A DNA stretch of 64,000 nucleotides from Taxillus chinensis (Eukaryota; Streptophyta; Magnoliopsida; Santalales; Loranthaceae): contig CM042085.1 of assembly GCA_023512835.1 (NCBI GenBank), positions 44,936,189 through 45,000,188 of the forward strand. Direction: 5' to 3'. Shown piece by piece: positions 33,157-45,086 of this stretch (positions are counted from its first letter, which is position 1; every line of letters begins with the position of its first letter). Made by a program: the position numbers and the translations under genes. The notes below the pieces were generated by a model. The model worked only from the letters and a program-made list of their open reading frames with translations. It did not search any database and was not told the origin of the DNA.

Positions 33157-34349
33157 TGTCACGCCCCCGAATTCCAGGGAACTCGGAACCGGGTACATGA
33201 CTTCCCCTTGCCCGCACCCGAAAGGTCAAGGGGTTGGTGACTAGCACCAATAGAGACTACACCGCGGGTGCTGTCTCAAATATGCAACCCCGTACGATCA
33301 TACATCAAGGGTAATCCTGTACTTTCCCATACATCATCATGCATACAATAAGCCAAAAGCGTCATACAGACATCACATCACCAACAGTATGCAAATATAA
33401 TCGTCCACGGACTCATGTCCGGGATACAAACATAATACAATACACAATACGAAATACGATCGTATCATACATCAGAGTAGTGGGCACGTCCTTCTGGAAG
33501 AAAGTCCTCCACTAGTCTCGGGTCACACCTGAAAAAGGTAAACAACAAGTAGGGGTGAGCGACAAGCTCAGTAGGTGACCCTAACACTCCACATCATGCA
33601 ACACATATAAGTTTATACTATATGCTCAGTGTACTCGTGCACCGTGTAGTGTGCACAAACATTAGGACTCAACCTGCGACAAATATCAGGACAACTTGTC
33701 CACGATCCTCCATGGGATCCCAGCTCAGGGCACTCAGCCCTAGCTCCACGAGCTCAACGGCTCAACTCAGGCCTTAGCCTGTCCACAGCGCAATATGCCC
33801 GGCCACAGTCGCCACACAGGCCTGCCATCGGTGTATATGCCTGCCACGTCAACCACATAGCACCATCGGTGCATCACGGTGAGAACCCAAACAAGTCACG
33901 GAGTCCATGCCTCAATACCTCACACCAACATATTAACATTAGTATGGCATGTCATGCTCAACATTTCCTTTGGAACTGTAGCCAGTCTTCCCAAGTAAAT
34001 CCTCAATCCTTGATTTATGAAGGAAGTACCCATAGCAGCTATTTTCTTGAAATCAAAAGTCCCGGCATTGGGTTCCCATAGCATAAATAAGATAATCTGA
34101 TTTTTGGGGATTTTCTAGAGACGTCTAACCCCACTTTCCAAAAATTCACCACTACGAACTTTTGGGTTTTTCCGAAATTTTACACTAAAACCCAATTTTC
34201 ACATTTTGAAATAGTGAGAATTAATTTTTCTAGTATTTTTCTTTGAATCCAAATGGGGGGTATTTCGTTATTTACATTGTAACTTAAGTATATTGCTTAA
34301 ACGTGTAGATGGGTATAGGTTGCAATGTAAATAGGTCCAGTCCAGTCAA

Positions 34350-34620
34350 ACTGTATTTCGAATCTGCCAGTGAAACTACATTTTCGAATCTGCATTTCGA
34401 ATCTCTTTTCGAACTGCCTTCGACTCTCGAACCTACACTCGAACTACCTTCGAAAACTACCTTCGAAGTACCCATGAACTGCCTTCGAAACTCCCTTCGA
34501 AGCACCTTCGAACCTTCGAAACGATACTCGAAAATTGCACATTCGACACTCGAAATTACACTACATCGAACCTACCTTCGAACCTTCGAAACGATACTCG
34601 AAAATTTCACATTCGAAATT
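34350..34620 (-). repeat. CCTTCGAA word array in Tekay-C LTR
   Basis: At least twelve TTCGAA palindromes, mostly as CTACCTTCGAA or CCTTCGAAAC, in about 270 bases. Most of this (34291-34522) is missing from the right LTR, where only the last few copies remain (about 42070-42120). Confidence 0.85.
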
Positions 34621-35067
34621 TTCAATTTCGATCGATCTCATCGGTGTTTTCTACCCAGTTCACGACGATTCATCGTTCATCATCGTTTTTCACTGTTTCT
34701 CGTCTGGATTCAACCCGGAATCTCATAAAACTCATACCTAATACTATATCTTAGGTTTTAAATCACGTCTTACCCTTCAGAACGCATTTAAATACAAAAT
34801 TCAACCCAAAATTGGTTTTTCCCCAAATTCTAGGGTTCAACACGAATTTGCATGATTTCATCAAATTCTTACATGTTAATCCAAAAAAACAGCAAGAAAA
34901 GGGTGAAGAATCAGTGGAACACCTACCTGGAATGATTCTTGATGCTTGAACGAGCTCAAAACGCCCCAAATCGCCAAGCCCTCCAAGCTTCCTTCTCTCT
35001 TTCTCTCTCTAAGCTCTCCAACGCAGATGCGAAATGCTAAAACGTAACGTGGAAGCTCTCTTTCCCC

Positions 35068-35075
35068 TATTTATA
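35068..35075 (-). promoter_or_regulatory. TATA box of Tekay-C 3' LTR
   Basis: TATAAATA on the minus strand (context AATATAAATAGGGG), about 330 bases into the sense LTR. The matching site in the other LTR is at 42575-42582. Confidence 0.6.
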
Positions 35076-35406
35076 TTTTTGCCAGTCAATCGACCTAGTC
35101 AACCATTGACCCGATCAATAATTAACCTCCAAGGTCCCGAACTCCAAATTGAGTCAAACTACGGTCAAAACGCTCGAAATGACGAGCACAATACTACACA
35201 GATATTAGTACACCCAAATGACCGCTCAAACGCAAAGTCAACCAATAGACCCCGAAAAGTCAACAATCGGGTCAAACGGGGCCCCGACTCGGAATCGGGC
35301 CCAAGTACAGTCAAAATGCTCACATTGACGGCTACACTACCGTCCTGATAGTTACATTCCCATAGAATGACTATCTCTCAAGACTACCCAAATACGAGTC
35401 TTTACA

Positions 35407-35419
35407 TCCTCCCCACCTT
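35407..35419 (-). promoter_or_regulatory. Polypurine tract of Tekay-C
   Basis: Sense AAGGTGGGGAGGA directly before TGTAAAGAC. It is the same tract as in LARD-B, with the GAGGACGAAAAGTCCT block just upstream. Confidence 0.85.
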
Positions 35420-35664
35420 AGGACTTTTCGTCCTCGAAAATAAAACACATGCCCAAATGACATAGCAAGATTCAAGCTCAATGTCCCAACAACAAAACAT
35501 CAAACATGGTCACCGATCACACATGTGCAATGCAACTCGCAACAAGCCAAAGGGCTGACAAAATCCAACAACAATAAGCTAGACCACATCTCAAACAACA
35601 TATGCAAAACAAATGCATAAAACATAACTCATACCTCCGGGAAGGTCCTCACATCCTCCCCACC
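35420..35664 (-). other. Tekay-C 3' untranslated region
   Basis: No coding sequence. Near 35650-35690 a second CATCCTCCCCACCTCAGGA block recalls the PPT module. It is the counterpart of the duplicated module seen in LARD-B. Confidence 0.6.
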
Positions 35665-36882
35665 TCAGGATTGGTCATCCTCGAATAGCTCAGGATGAAG
35701 AATCCGCATCTGGCTCTCTTTCTCCCAAGTTTGCTCCTCCATGCCTCGGTGTCGCCATAACACCCGAACTAGTGGGATCGTCTTGCCCCGCAAGACCTGG
35801 TCCCGCCTGTCCAAAATCTGTGCCGGCATCTCAACGACGGCACCATCGTCGCCCAAGTCGATTTCGCGATAGTCCAACACATGAGAAGGATCTGGGTGAT
35901 ACCGTCTCAACTGAGACACATGAAACACATCATGTACTCGGGCCAACTCCGGTGGCAAAGCTAACCGATAAGCCACTGCGCCCACGGTGGCAACAATCTC
36001 AAACGGCCCCACAAAACGAGGGGAAAGTTTGGATCCACGTCCAAACCTCCGATGCCCTCGACGCGGCGAAACCCGCAAAAATACACGGTCACCCACCTCA
36101 AACTGCAAGGGTCGACGCCTCTGGTCCGCGTAGGACTTCTGCCTACTCTGCGCTGTCAACATGCGCTGTCGAATCAGCTGCACTATCTCCGTGGTTTCTC
36201 GAACCATATCGGGACCGAGAACTGCTGTCTCCCCCGTCTGTGCCCAACACAAGGGTGATCTACAAGGCCGCCCATATAGCGCCTCATACGGAGCCATCCC
36301 AATCGTGGCCTGATAACTGTTGTTGTAAGAGAACTCCACCAAAGGAAGGTGAGTCTCCCAACAACCTCCAAAATCTAGGACACAGGCACGCAACATATCC
36401 TCGAGCGTCTGAATCGTCCGCTCAGACTGGCCATCCGTCTGCGGATGAAAGGCTGTACTGAGGTTCACCCTAGTGCCCAAAGCTCGCTGCAACTGTCTCC
36501 AAAACTGAGAGGTGAACCTCGCATCCCGATCAGATACAATAGACAATGGGACTCCATGCAACCGCACAATAACATCAATATACCTCTGTCCCAAAGTCCT
36601 CACTGGGTCTGTCTCTCGAATCGGAATAAAATGCGCCGATTTGGTCAATCGGTCCACAATAACCCATATAGTGTCGTGTCCCCTGGAACGAGGAAGTCCA
36701 GTGACAAAATCCATGGTCACGTGGTCCCATTTCCACTCTGGCACTGGCAATGACTGCAACTCACCAGCTGCTCTCAGGTGCTCTGCCTTGACCTGCTGAC
36801 AGGTCAAACACCTCCTCACAAAATCAGCAACAGCCTTCTTCAGGCCTGGCCACCAAAACTGCCTCCTCACGGCATGGTACAT
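35665..36882 (-). CDS. Tekay-C integrase with chromodomain, uninterrupted 405-codon frame
   Basis: The 405 residues hold, in order, the Cys pair of the zinc finger (C25, C28 in CLTCQQ), a complete DD35E core (D58 in MDFVTGLP, D118 in VSDRD, E154 in GQSERTIQ), the GPY/F module (VGPF, about 291-294) and a C-terminal chromodomain (about 352-400: [26 protein letters not shown]). The chromodomain of such integrases is thought to guide insertion to heterochromatin. The His pair lies upstream in another frame (near 36890), so this is the intact tail of a broken Pol. The first Met shown is not a real start: the protein is normally cut out of the Pol polyprotein. Confidence 0.93.
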   Translation of the reverse strand: MYHAVRRQFWWPGLKKAVADFVRRCLTCQQVKAEHLRAAGELQSLPVPEWKWDHVTMDFVTGLPRSRGHDTIWVIVDRLTKSAHFIPIRETDPVRTLGQRYIDVIVRLHGVPLSIVSDRDARFTSQFWRQLQRALGTRVNLSTAFHPQTDGQSERTIQTLEDMLRACVLDFGGCWETHLPLVEFSYNNSYQATIGMAPYEALYGRPCRSPLCWAQTGETAVLGPDMVRETTEIVQLIRQRMLTAQSRQKSYADQRRRPLQFEVGDRVFLRVSPRRGHRRFGRGSKLSPRFVGPFEIVATVGAVAYRLALPPELARVHDVFHVSQLRRYHPDPSHVLDYREIDLGDDGAVVEMPAQILDRRDQVLRGKTIPLVRVLWRHRGMEEQTWEKESQMRILHPELFEDDQS

Positions 36883-37511
36883 CTTGGTCCCACCAGGATG
36901 TAGGCTAACCTCGACTGGTGAAATTCCCGAAGAACCTCCTCCTGAAGAGAAGTGGGAACTATCAATCTACCCCTATACCGCAGCACATGCTCTGCATCCT
37001 CAGTCCAATCAGAAGGTGCTTGCCCAGTCTGAATCCTGTCCCTGATGACCTCACAATCAACGTCCCCCAGCTGATCCTCTATGATCCTGTGCCGCATCTC
37101 TGGGGACCGCTACAACAACACCGAGGGTCCCTCGCCCCTCGCTAGTCACCATCTGCAACCTCATCGCCGCTAACCGACCCATCATCTCCCATTCCTTAAT
37201 GGCACAATGGGCCACCACGGCCCCTGCTCTTCCTACTCGAGCATCCGCCACCACATTACCCTTCCCAGGGGTATACATCATATCAAACCGAAACCGTTGC
37301 AGGTACTCCACCCACCGCCTCGCCTAAGGTTCAAGTCTCGCCGAGAGAAGATATATCTGCAAGCTCTTGTGGTCCGTATACACCACAAACTTCTCTCCAA
37401 GGAGATAATCTGCCAGCTCTTAAGTGCAAAGATCACTGCAGCCCAACTCCAAATCATGCGTGGGATAGCTCGCTCATGTGGTCTCAACCGCCTAGACCCA
37501 TAAGCAATCAC
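36883..37511 (-). pseudogene. Tekay-C RNase H and connection, frameshifted
   Basis: Three overlapping frames give [17 protein letters not shown] (RNase H), MEYLQRFRFDMMYTPGKGNVVADA (end of RNase H) and [14 protein letters not shown] with [17 protein letters not shown] (start of the integrase zinc finger). Indels are needed near 37300, 37090 and 36890. The expected catalytic pieces are present but no frame spans them. Confidence 0.85.
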
Positions 37512-38389
37512 CTGGCCGCGTCTGCATCAACACACAACCAAGTCCCACCCTGGAAGCATCACAATACACCTCGAAAGGCACACCCTCCTGTGGAAGAATC
37601 AAGATAGGTGCTGAGGTCAATCGTGCCTTCAGCTCCATGAAAGCACTCTCACACGCATCGGACCAAATGAAAGGGACTCCCTTCCTAGTCAAGTGTGTCA
37701 TAGGAGCCGCCAACCGGGAAAAATCCTCCACGAACCTCCGATAATAGCCTGCCAAACCAAGGAAGCTATGAATCTCAAACACATTCGTGGGCCTCTTCCA
37801 CGACATGATCGCCTCAATCTTCTCAGGATCCACTGTGATACCCTCCGAAGATACCACATGCCCCAAGAAGTGCACTTGTTGCAACCAGAAGTCACATTTT
37901 GTGAACTTCGCGTACAACTGATGCTCTCGTAGGTCTGCAACACAACCTGCAAATGCTCCTCATGCTCCCTCTTGGTCGCTGAATAGACCAAAATATCATC
38001 GATGAACACCACAACGAACATATCTAAAAATGGAGCAAACACCTGGTTCATCAATCCCATAAACACCCTGGAGCATTCGTGAGCCCAAACGGCATCACAA
38101 GCCACTCATAATGCCCATAGCGACAACTGAATGCGGTCTTTGGGATATCCGCCTCCCTAACCCTCAACTGATGGTATCCAGATCTCAAGTCTATCTTGGA
38201 AAACCATCTTGCACCTCGAAACTGATCAAACAGGTCATCGATCCTCGGCAATGGATACCTGTTCTTCACAGTCACCTGGTTCAGCTTCCGGTAGTCTATA
38301 CATAGCCGAAGTGAACCATCCGCCTTCTTGGCGAACAACACTGGAGCGCCCCACGGTGAGCTACTCCGCCTGATAAAGCCTCGCGCCAA
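37492..38389 (-). pseudogene. Tekay-C reverse transcriptase, frameshifted
   Basis: [53 protein letters not shown], the catalytic [30 protein letters not shown] and [16 protein letters not shown] give the whole Gypsy RT in order. FIDD is a normal catalytic box for this group. Two frame changes break it: near 38100 (after LTNAP) and near 37925 (after VVLQT). RNase H starts within the 3' part ([16 protein letters not shown]). Confidence 0.92.
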
Positions 38390-39077
38390 TAGGTCATCTA
38401 TCTGTCTCTTGAGCTCTCTAAGCTCGTCGGTGCCATCCTGTAGGCCGCTAACCTGATCGGTGTTGTCCCTGGCAACAACTCGATCGAAAACTCTACCTCC
38501 CTCACGGGTGGCAAACCGACCAAGTCCTCGGGAAACACATCCAGGAACCGATCTACAATGGGTGGCAAAACAGCCTTCCCCTCTCTCCTCCTGTCAACCA
38601 ATGTCAAGCTGGCTAACTGGTGGGTCACATCACCCCACCCATGCCTCAATGGTCCCAACCTGCATGCCTCCTCAGTCCACTCACCCACAAAGACACCCCG
38701 CGTGCCCCCTGGTGTGAGGAACGTCACACGCCGTCGAAAACAATCAATCTTGGCCTCCACGGAGACCAACCAGTCCATACTCGGGATAACATCGAAATCA
38801 TCTAACTCCATGATATACAAATCACACAACAGGTTAACACCCCCAAGTGTTACCTTGACAAGCACGACAGATACTCTCAAGTATCACAATTCCACCCAAA
38901 GGTGAAGCAACCATCGGAGACCGACTCACTGTCTCCTGGTCTAACTCTAATCCAACCACCGTAGCATACGAAATAAAAGAATGGGTAGCACCAGGTATCA
39001 ATCAAAACCGAACAAATAGTATGAGAAATGATGATGGTACCTCTCACCACCGAAGGTCCTGCTCCTGCCTCATCCAC
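38390..39077 (-). pseudogene. Tekay-C protease and protease-RT linker, frameshifted
   Basis: The active site reads TICSVLIDT, and then the frame slips: GATHSFISYATVVGL, the normal continuation, lies one base off. The indel thus falls in the D-T-G catalytic site itself. Further on DFDVIPSMDWL (usual GMDWL block) and [20 protein letters not shown] lead into RT. A second frame change lies near 38870. Confidence 0.88.
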
Positions 39078-40416
39078 TGGTGGAACCCTGCCTCTCTCCT
39101 GGTGAGGGCAAAAGTCCTCCCTCGTGGTCCACCGCCACTAGCCTGGCCCATTGGGGCCTTGCCCCGCCGATCAACATGACCCTGTGCCTCCCGCCGAGGC
39201 CGCCGCACCGCAGTCGCGTCTGCGTGTCTGTGCCGGCGGCACCGACCTCCGAGATGGAGCCCCACTCCTCGTCCGTGATCTCTCGGACGAGGGCCTACAC
39301 TGCTGGTTGAGCTAAGGGTAACACATTCCCTAGCTCCATGCCCCACTTTCCCGCATCGGAAACAGGTCATCTTTTTCCTTGGGCAGTCTCTCGAGACATG
39401 CCCGGTCAAACCACAACTCCAACAGGTACCTGGCCTCCTGCTGGATGAACTCTCACGGGGTCCCACCGCCTGGCTGGAAACCCTCTGCACCTGCCTCCTC
39501 TCAGCTGAGCGGCACTGCTCTCCCCACTCTGCCTCTTCTTGCTCGGACCTGCCGAACCGCCCGGCCTCTGAGCTCTCGCCTGATCCTGACCTCGCTCAAT
39601 AATGATCGCCTTGTCGACCGCCTCCCGGTAGCTGGTCAACTGCATCGGTTCCAGCTGTCTTTTCAAAGATGGCCTCAAGCCCTGAATGAAGTCCTGTGTC
39701 TTCCGGCCTTCCTTTTCCCAAGACTCCAGAGCAAACCGCCCCAAATCTGTGAAGGCTTGCACATACTCCCCCACAGTCATGCTACCCTGCACCAGCTCAT
39801 AATACTCTCTACGTCGAGTATACTGCAACGAGCTGGGAAAATACTCCCCAAAGAAGCGCTCAACAAACTCTCTCCAGCTCATCTGATTGCCATGGACAGC
39901 TCTAGTGGATTCCCACCACCTGCGTGGGATACCCAACAGATAGTGCGTCGCCACGCGCACCCGCTCCTCATCTCGGCACCCCAATCATCTCAAAGATGTC
40001 CTCTGTCCATCTAATCCAGTCCTCGGCTACCTCAGGCCGTGAACCATCCTCAAAAGTCCTGGGTGCATGTTTCAAAAAGCGTGCAGCCCAATCCACTCCC
40101 TCGTCGTCTGGCTCTATCACGACCTCCTGTTGGTGCACATCCTGCACCACCCTCGCCTCCGGCTCGCCGAGGCCGTGGTGGCCGCCGAGGCTCTTGTTGC
40201 CTCTTCAGCTCATCCACCTCTCTAGCCATATCCCTCATCGAGCCCTGCATACCCCGCATGGCCTCCTCGCAATCGAATCAATACCTGAGCCAAATCAGGT
40301 CCCACAACGGGAGCCGACGATCTCTGGCTGCGGGCTCGCTGCCCCTGGTGCCCCGACTCTATCGTGGGCTCCTCTGCCGGGCCTTGGCCTCGGATAGCTC
40401 TCCTCGGTGGTGCCAT
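39044..40416 (-). pseudogene. Tekay-C gag with two zinc knuckles, frameshifted
   Basis: The start ATG at 40416 gives APPRRAIRGQGPAEEP. The middle (39984-39490) is the capsid-like retrotransposon gag domain: WWESTRAVHGNQMSWREFVE, YFPSSLQYTRRREYYELVQG and MTVGEYVQAF. Near 39325-39424 are two CCHC knuckles, CWSCGLTGHVSRDC and CFRCGKVGHGAREC, which bind the genomic RNA. At least three frame changes (near 40260, 40130-39985 and 39480) break it. It overlaps the protease frame at its end. Confidence 0.9.
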
Positions 40417-40878
40417 CACACCTGGCCACAACAACAAACAACAAACGATCAATAAGACAAACAACCATCAAAGGCACAACCGACTTGTAGGTTCTCACCA
40501 CACGACCCGTAGGTCCATACCATGCATATAGCATCGTGTCCCCCATCAGGGTACACCACATGACCCGTAGGTCCACAACCATGCATATAGCATCGTGTCA
40601 CCCCATAGGGTACACCACATCAGTCCTGGCTCTCACGGCCACGTGCCATCCTAGCACCACATACGAGCACATCACACACAAAGACAATCTAGTGCCCTAT
40701 ATGCACACAATCATACCACTAGCAATCCACCCTATGTATGCTCCTAGGATGATCTAACCGACACCAACATAACCTAGAATACCTATAAGGACTGCGTTGA
40801 TCAGGCGCCCTCCTTACGGTTTTCCAAGTCACATGGAATCAATTAACCACCCCTCACTAACCTAGGTCCACTAGACCA
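40417..40878 (-). other. Tekay-C leader
   Basis: Untranslated stretch between primer site and gag. A pair of about 75-base direct repeats occurs at about 40495-40625 (CACACGACCCGTAGGTCC / CACATGACCCGTAGGTCC, then ATGCATATAGCATCGTGTC). The part near the primer site matches the LARD-B leader. Confidence 0.7.
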
Positions 40879-40879
40879 T

Positions 40880-40890
40880 GCTCGATACCA
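40880..40890 (-). promoter_or_regulatory. Degraded tRNA-iMet primer-binding site of Tekay-C
   Basis: Sense TGGTATCGAGC, three bases from the 5' LTR; the functional form TGGTATCAGAGC has one more base. LARD-B keeps the full site. Confidence 0.8.
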
Positions 40891-40893
40891 ACT

Positions 40894-42913
40894 TGTCACG
40901 CCCCCGAATTCCAGGGAACCCGGAACCGGGTACATGACTTCCCCTTGCCCGCACCCGAAAGGTCAAGGGGTTGGTGACTAGCACCAATAGAGACTACACC
41001 GCGGGTCTTGTCTCAAATATGCAACCCTGTACGATCATACATCAAGGGTAATCCCGTACTTTCCCATACATCATCATGCATACAATAAGCCAAACAGTCA
41101 TACGGACATCACATCACCAACAGGATGCAAATATAATCGTCCACGGACTCATGTCCGGGATACAAACATAATACAATACACAATACGAATACGATCGTAT
41201 CATACATCAGAGTAGTGGGCACGTCCTTCTGGAAGAAAGTCCTCCACTAGTCTCGGGTCACACCTGAAAAAGGTAAACAACAAGTAGGGGTGAGCGACAA
41301 GCTCAATAGGTGACCCTAACACTCCACATCATGCAACACATATAAGTCTATACTATATGCTCAGTGTACTCGTGCACCGTGTAGTGTGCACAAACATCAG
41401 GACTCAACCTGCGACAAATATCGGGACAACTTGTCCACGATCCTCCATGGGATCCCGGCTCAGGGCACTCGGCCCTAGCTCCACGAGCTCAACGGCTCAA
41501 CTCAGGCCTTAGCCTGTCCACGGCGCAATATGCCCGGCCACGGTCGCCACACAGGCCTGCCATCGGTGCATATGCCTGCCACGTCAACCACATAGCACCA
41601 TCGGTGCATCACGGTGAGAACCCAAACAAGTCACGGAGTCCATGCCTCAATACCTCACACCAACATATTAACATTAGTATGGCATGTCATGCTCAACATT
41701 TCCTTTGGAACTGTAGCCAGTCTTCCCAAGTAAATCCTCAATCCTTGATTTATGAAGGAAGTACCCATAGCGACTATTTTCTTGAAATCAAAAGTCCCTG
41801 GCATTGGGTTCCCATAGCATAAATAAGATAATCTGATTTTTGGGGATTTCTTGGAGACGTCTAACCCCACTTTCCAAAAATTCACCACTACGAACTTTTG
41901 GGTTTTTCCGAAATTTTACACTAAAACCCAATTTTCACATTTTGAAATAGTGGGAATTAATTTTTCTAGTATTTTTCTTTGAATCCAAATGGGGGGTATT
42001 TCGTTATTTACATTGTAACTTAAGTAGATACTCGAAAATTGCACATTCGACACTCGAAATTACACTACATCGAACCTACCTTCGAACCTTCGAAACGATA
42101 CTCGAAAATTTCACATTCGAAATTTTCAATTTCCAGTCGATCTCATCGGCTGTTCTCTACCCAGTTCACGACAATTTATTGTTCATCATCGTTTTTCACT
42201 GTTTCTCGTCTGGATTCAACCCGGAATCTCATAAAACTCATACCTAATACTATATCTTAGGTTTTAAATCACGTCTTACCCTTCAGAACGCATTTAAATA
42301 CAAAATTCAACCCAAAATTGGTTTTTCCCCAAATTCTAGGGTTCAACACGAATTTGCATGATTTCATCAAATTCTTACATGTTAATCCAAAAAAACAGCA
42401 AGAAAAGGGTGAAGAATCAGTGGAACACCTACCTGGAATGATTCTTGATGCTTGAACGAGCTCAAAACGCCCCAAATCGCCAAGCCCTCCAAGCTTCCTT
42501 CTCTCTTTCTCTCTCTAAGCTCTCCAACGCAGATGCAGAAATGCTAAAACGTAACGTGGAAGCTCTCTTTCCCCTATTTATATTTTTGCCGGTCAATCGA
42601 CCTAGTCAACCATTGACCCAGTCAATAATTAACCTCCAAGGTCCCGAACTCCAAATTGAGTCAAACTACAGTCAAAACGCTCGAAATGACGAGCACAATA
42701 CTACACAGATATTAGTACACCCAAATGACCGCTCAAACGCAAAGTCAACCAATAGACCCCGAAAAGTCAACAATCGGGTCAAACGGGGCCCCGACTCGGA
42801 ATCGGGCCCAAGTACAGTCAAAATGCTCACATTGACGGCTACACTACCGTCCTGATAGTTACATTCCCATAGAATGACTATCTCTCAAGACTACCCAAAT
42901 ACGAGTCTTTACA
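40894..42913 (-). repeat. Tekay-C 5' LTR (right)
   Basis: Same ends as the left LTR. It lacks the 232 bases matching 34291-34522. In the first roughly 240 aligned bases I see about nine differences from the left LTR, fewer in the rest. Confidence 0.95.
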
Positions 42914-43880
42914 GATACCAAGGCTTGTTGTCGGTGTCAACATTGGTTACCATGTTGTAAATGGGTTCCTTGTTCACATTGATGTCAAAGCATGGTATTT
43001 CGAAACATGTGTCCAATCGAAGGAGGGAGGCTAGAGTTGCTAAAGCATCAGGAATTCGATTATGCTCTCTTGACATGTGTTCAAATGTGATTTCATCAAA
43101 TAGGTTAGCCATTTCACAAATCATTTGTCGGTAAGGAATCAACTTGTGATTTCGAGTTTCCCATTCCTTTCTAACTTGATAAATGACTAGAGCTGAATCC
43201 CCGAACACTTGTAATTTTCTGATTCCTTTACTCAATGCCTCTTGGAGGCCCATTACACAAGCTTCATATTCTGCTATATTGTTTGTGCAAGGGAATGTCA
43301 ACTTGGCGGCCATCGGAAAATGTACTCCGGATGGGGAAATTAGGATCGCCCCGATGCCATGACCAGATAAGCTTGATGCTCCATCAAACCAAAGGGTCCA
43401 TGTGTCCGACTCTTCATTTTCTTGGATGGTGTTGATGAATTCGCCCTGGGAAATCGAGATTGCCGGCTCATAATCTTCCAAGGCTCGATCCGCTAGATAA
43501 TCGGCTATGGCACTTCCTTTGATGGCCTTTTGAGGCACATAGACAATGTCATATTCTGCTAAGAGTAGCTGCCACTTAGCAATTCTTCCCGTCATGGATG
43601 GCTTTTCTAATAGGTATTTGAGCGGGTCATGTCTAGAGATGAGCCATGTGGTATGGTAGAGTGTATACCGCCTTAACCTTCGGTCTTTGTCCAAGCGAGG
43701 GCACAACAAGTCTTTTCCAGGAGGAGTGTACTTTTCCTCACAAGGTGTAAACTTCTTGCTCGGATAGTAAATGATTTGCTCTTTCTTCCCTGAGGCATCA
43801 TGTTGTCCCAAGACACAACCCATCGAGGTGTCTCGGATCGTTAAGTACAAAATCAGAGGTTGACCAGACATCTGGGGGGA
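42914..43880 (-). pseudogene. Tat-A RNase H plus second (archaeal-like) RNase H
   Basis: First domain: LILYLTIRDTSMGCVLGQHD, KKEQIIYYPSKKFTPCEEKY and the tail RLRRYTLYHTTWLISRHDP. Connection: IADYLADRALEDYEP. Second domain: WFDGASSLSGHGIGAILIS (D), NNIAEYEACVMGLQEAL (E), VFGDSALVIYQV (D) and EHNRIPDALATLASLL (D), so all catalytic acids are present. Having an extra RNase H after the normal one is a known Tat-lineage trait. The frame is open from about 43871 to the Tekay-C insertion at 42914. A missing C in a C-run near 43878 separates it from RT. Confidence 0.92.
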
Positions 43881-44005
43881 ACCAAAATTGGAGGGTTCAT
43901 CAAATACTGCTTAATTGTATTAAAGGCCTCCTGACATTCTTTGTTCCACACTTCGGGGCTATTCTTGCGCAGCACCTTGAAGACGGGTTCAGAAGTCATA
44001 GTGAG

Positions 44006-45086
44006 TTATGAAATGAACCGAGCGATGTAGTTGAGTCTTCCGAGGAATCCTCTAACTTCCTTGATAGTTTTTGGCACAGGCATATCTTGGATGGCCTGGA
44101 CTTTATCAGGATCAATTTCAATTCCCCGTTGACTGACGATGAATCCCAATAGCTTGCCTGATGTAGCCCCAAAGGTACATTTGGCTGGATTTAACTTCAA
44201 TTGATATTTTCGTAGTCTGTCGAAGAGCTTACGTAACACTTCGACATGGTCCTTGTCTCCTTTTGATTTGGCGATCATATCATCGACATAGACCTCTACT
44301 TCTTTGTGCATCATGTCATGGAACAGTGTTACCATGGCTCTTTGATAAGTTGCCCCAGCATTTTTGAGTCCGAAAGGCATGACATTGTAGCAAAAGGTGC
44401 CCCATATAGTGATGAATGTAGTCTTTTCCTTGTGTTCAGGATCCATCCGAATTTGGTTATAGCCAGAGAATCCATCCATGAAGGAAAACATAGTATGCCT
44501 TGCCGTGTTGTCTACCAAAGTGTCAATGTGAGGTAGTGGGAAGTTATCTTTAGGACTAGCCCTATTGAGGTCGTGATAGTCTACACACATACGAACCTTC
44601 CCCCCCTTTCTTTGGAACTGGTACGATATTGGCCACCCATTCTGGATAGTGGGCTACACTAAGGAACCCTGCATCCCATTGCTTTTTGACTTCTTCCTTG
44701 ATCTTTAGTATCATCTCCGGTCTCATCCTCCTTAGCTTTTGCTGGACAGGCTTACACTCAGGTCTCAAGGGTAACTGGTGTTGCACTATATCTATATCCA
44801 ATCCCGGCATATCTTTGTAGGACCAGGCGAACACATCAATGTAGGACTTGAGAAGATCAAGTAGCTGATGTTTGATATTGTTGGGGATTAAAGACCCCAA
44901 TCTCAATTCTTTTGGCTCAGCGGCTGTTCCAAAGTTTACGACTGTGGCTGGGTCTTTACTAGGGATAGTGGGCTGGTCTTCTTTTTCTAGCAGGAGCTGG
45001 ATGTCTTCCGGTAGCTCGGGATCTTCTACTGTTCCAGCTTCCTCTATCTCAGACATCGATCGTTCCCCAGTTTGGATTATGGTCAA
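44006..45086 (-). pseudogene. Tat-A reverse transcriptase, frameshifted
   Basis: N-terminal part (45086-44605): FAWSYKDMPGLDIDIVQHQL, KPVQQKLRRMRPEM and FLSVAHYPEWVANIVPVPKK. A C-run at about 44598-44605 shifts the frame, then MCVDYHDLNRASPKDNFPL, FSFMDGFSGYNQIRM, MPFGLKNAGATYQRAM, the catalytic EVYVDDMIAKS and TIKEVRGFLGRLNYIARFIS. A TAA at 44006-44008 ends it where relatives have Gln. The domain is complete; only two lesions are visible. Confidence 0.92.

Larger units (their letters stand above)
33157..35406 (-). repeat. Tekay-C 3' LTR (left)
   Basis: Plus-strand ends TGTCACGCCCCCGAATTCC and CGAGTCTTTACA; the sense start is TGTAAAGACTCG. It is 230 bases longer than the other LTR because it keeps a TTCGAA-rich segment (34291-34522). 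Confidence 0.95.
33157..42913 (-). mobile_element. Tekay-C: Tekay (Del)-type chromovirus, youngest insertion in the nest
   Basis: Exact GATAC duplications flank it (33152-33156, 42914-42918). It entered Tat-A between the second RNase H and integrase. LTRs are 2250 and 2020 bases. A degraded iMet site, gag with two CCHC knuckles, protease, RT, RNase H and an integrase with chromodomain follow in sense order (right to left). It is the innermost element, so the youngest of the nest. It is still inactive: gag, protease, RT and RNase H each have frameshifts. Confidence 0.95.

Noticed and set aside
34309..34728. 139-codon plus-strand frame with repeated Phe-Glu residues
   Set aside because: Translation of the TTCGAA array in the Tekay-C LTR, antisense to the element.
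35772..36461. 229-codon plus-strand frame
   Set aside because: Mirror of the conserved integrase on the other strand; GC-rich coding sequence leaves few stops antisense.
39379..40014. 211-codon plus-strand frame
   Set aside because: Antisense shadow of Tekay-C gag.
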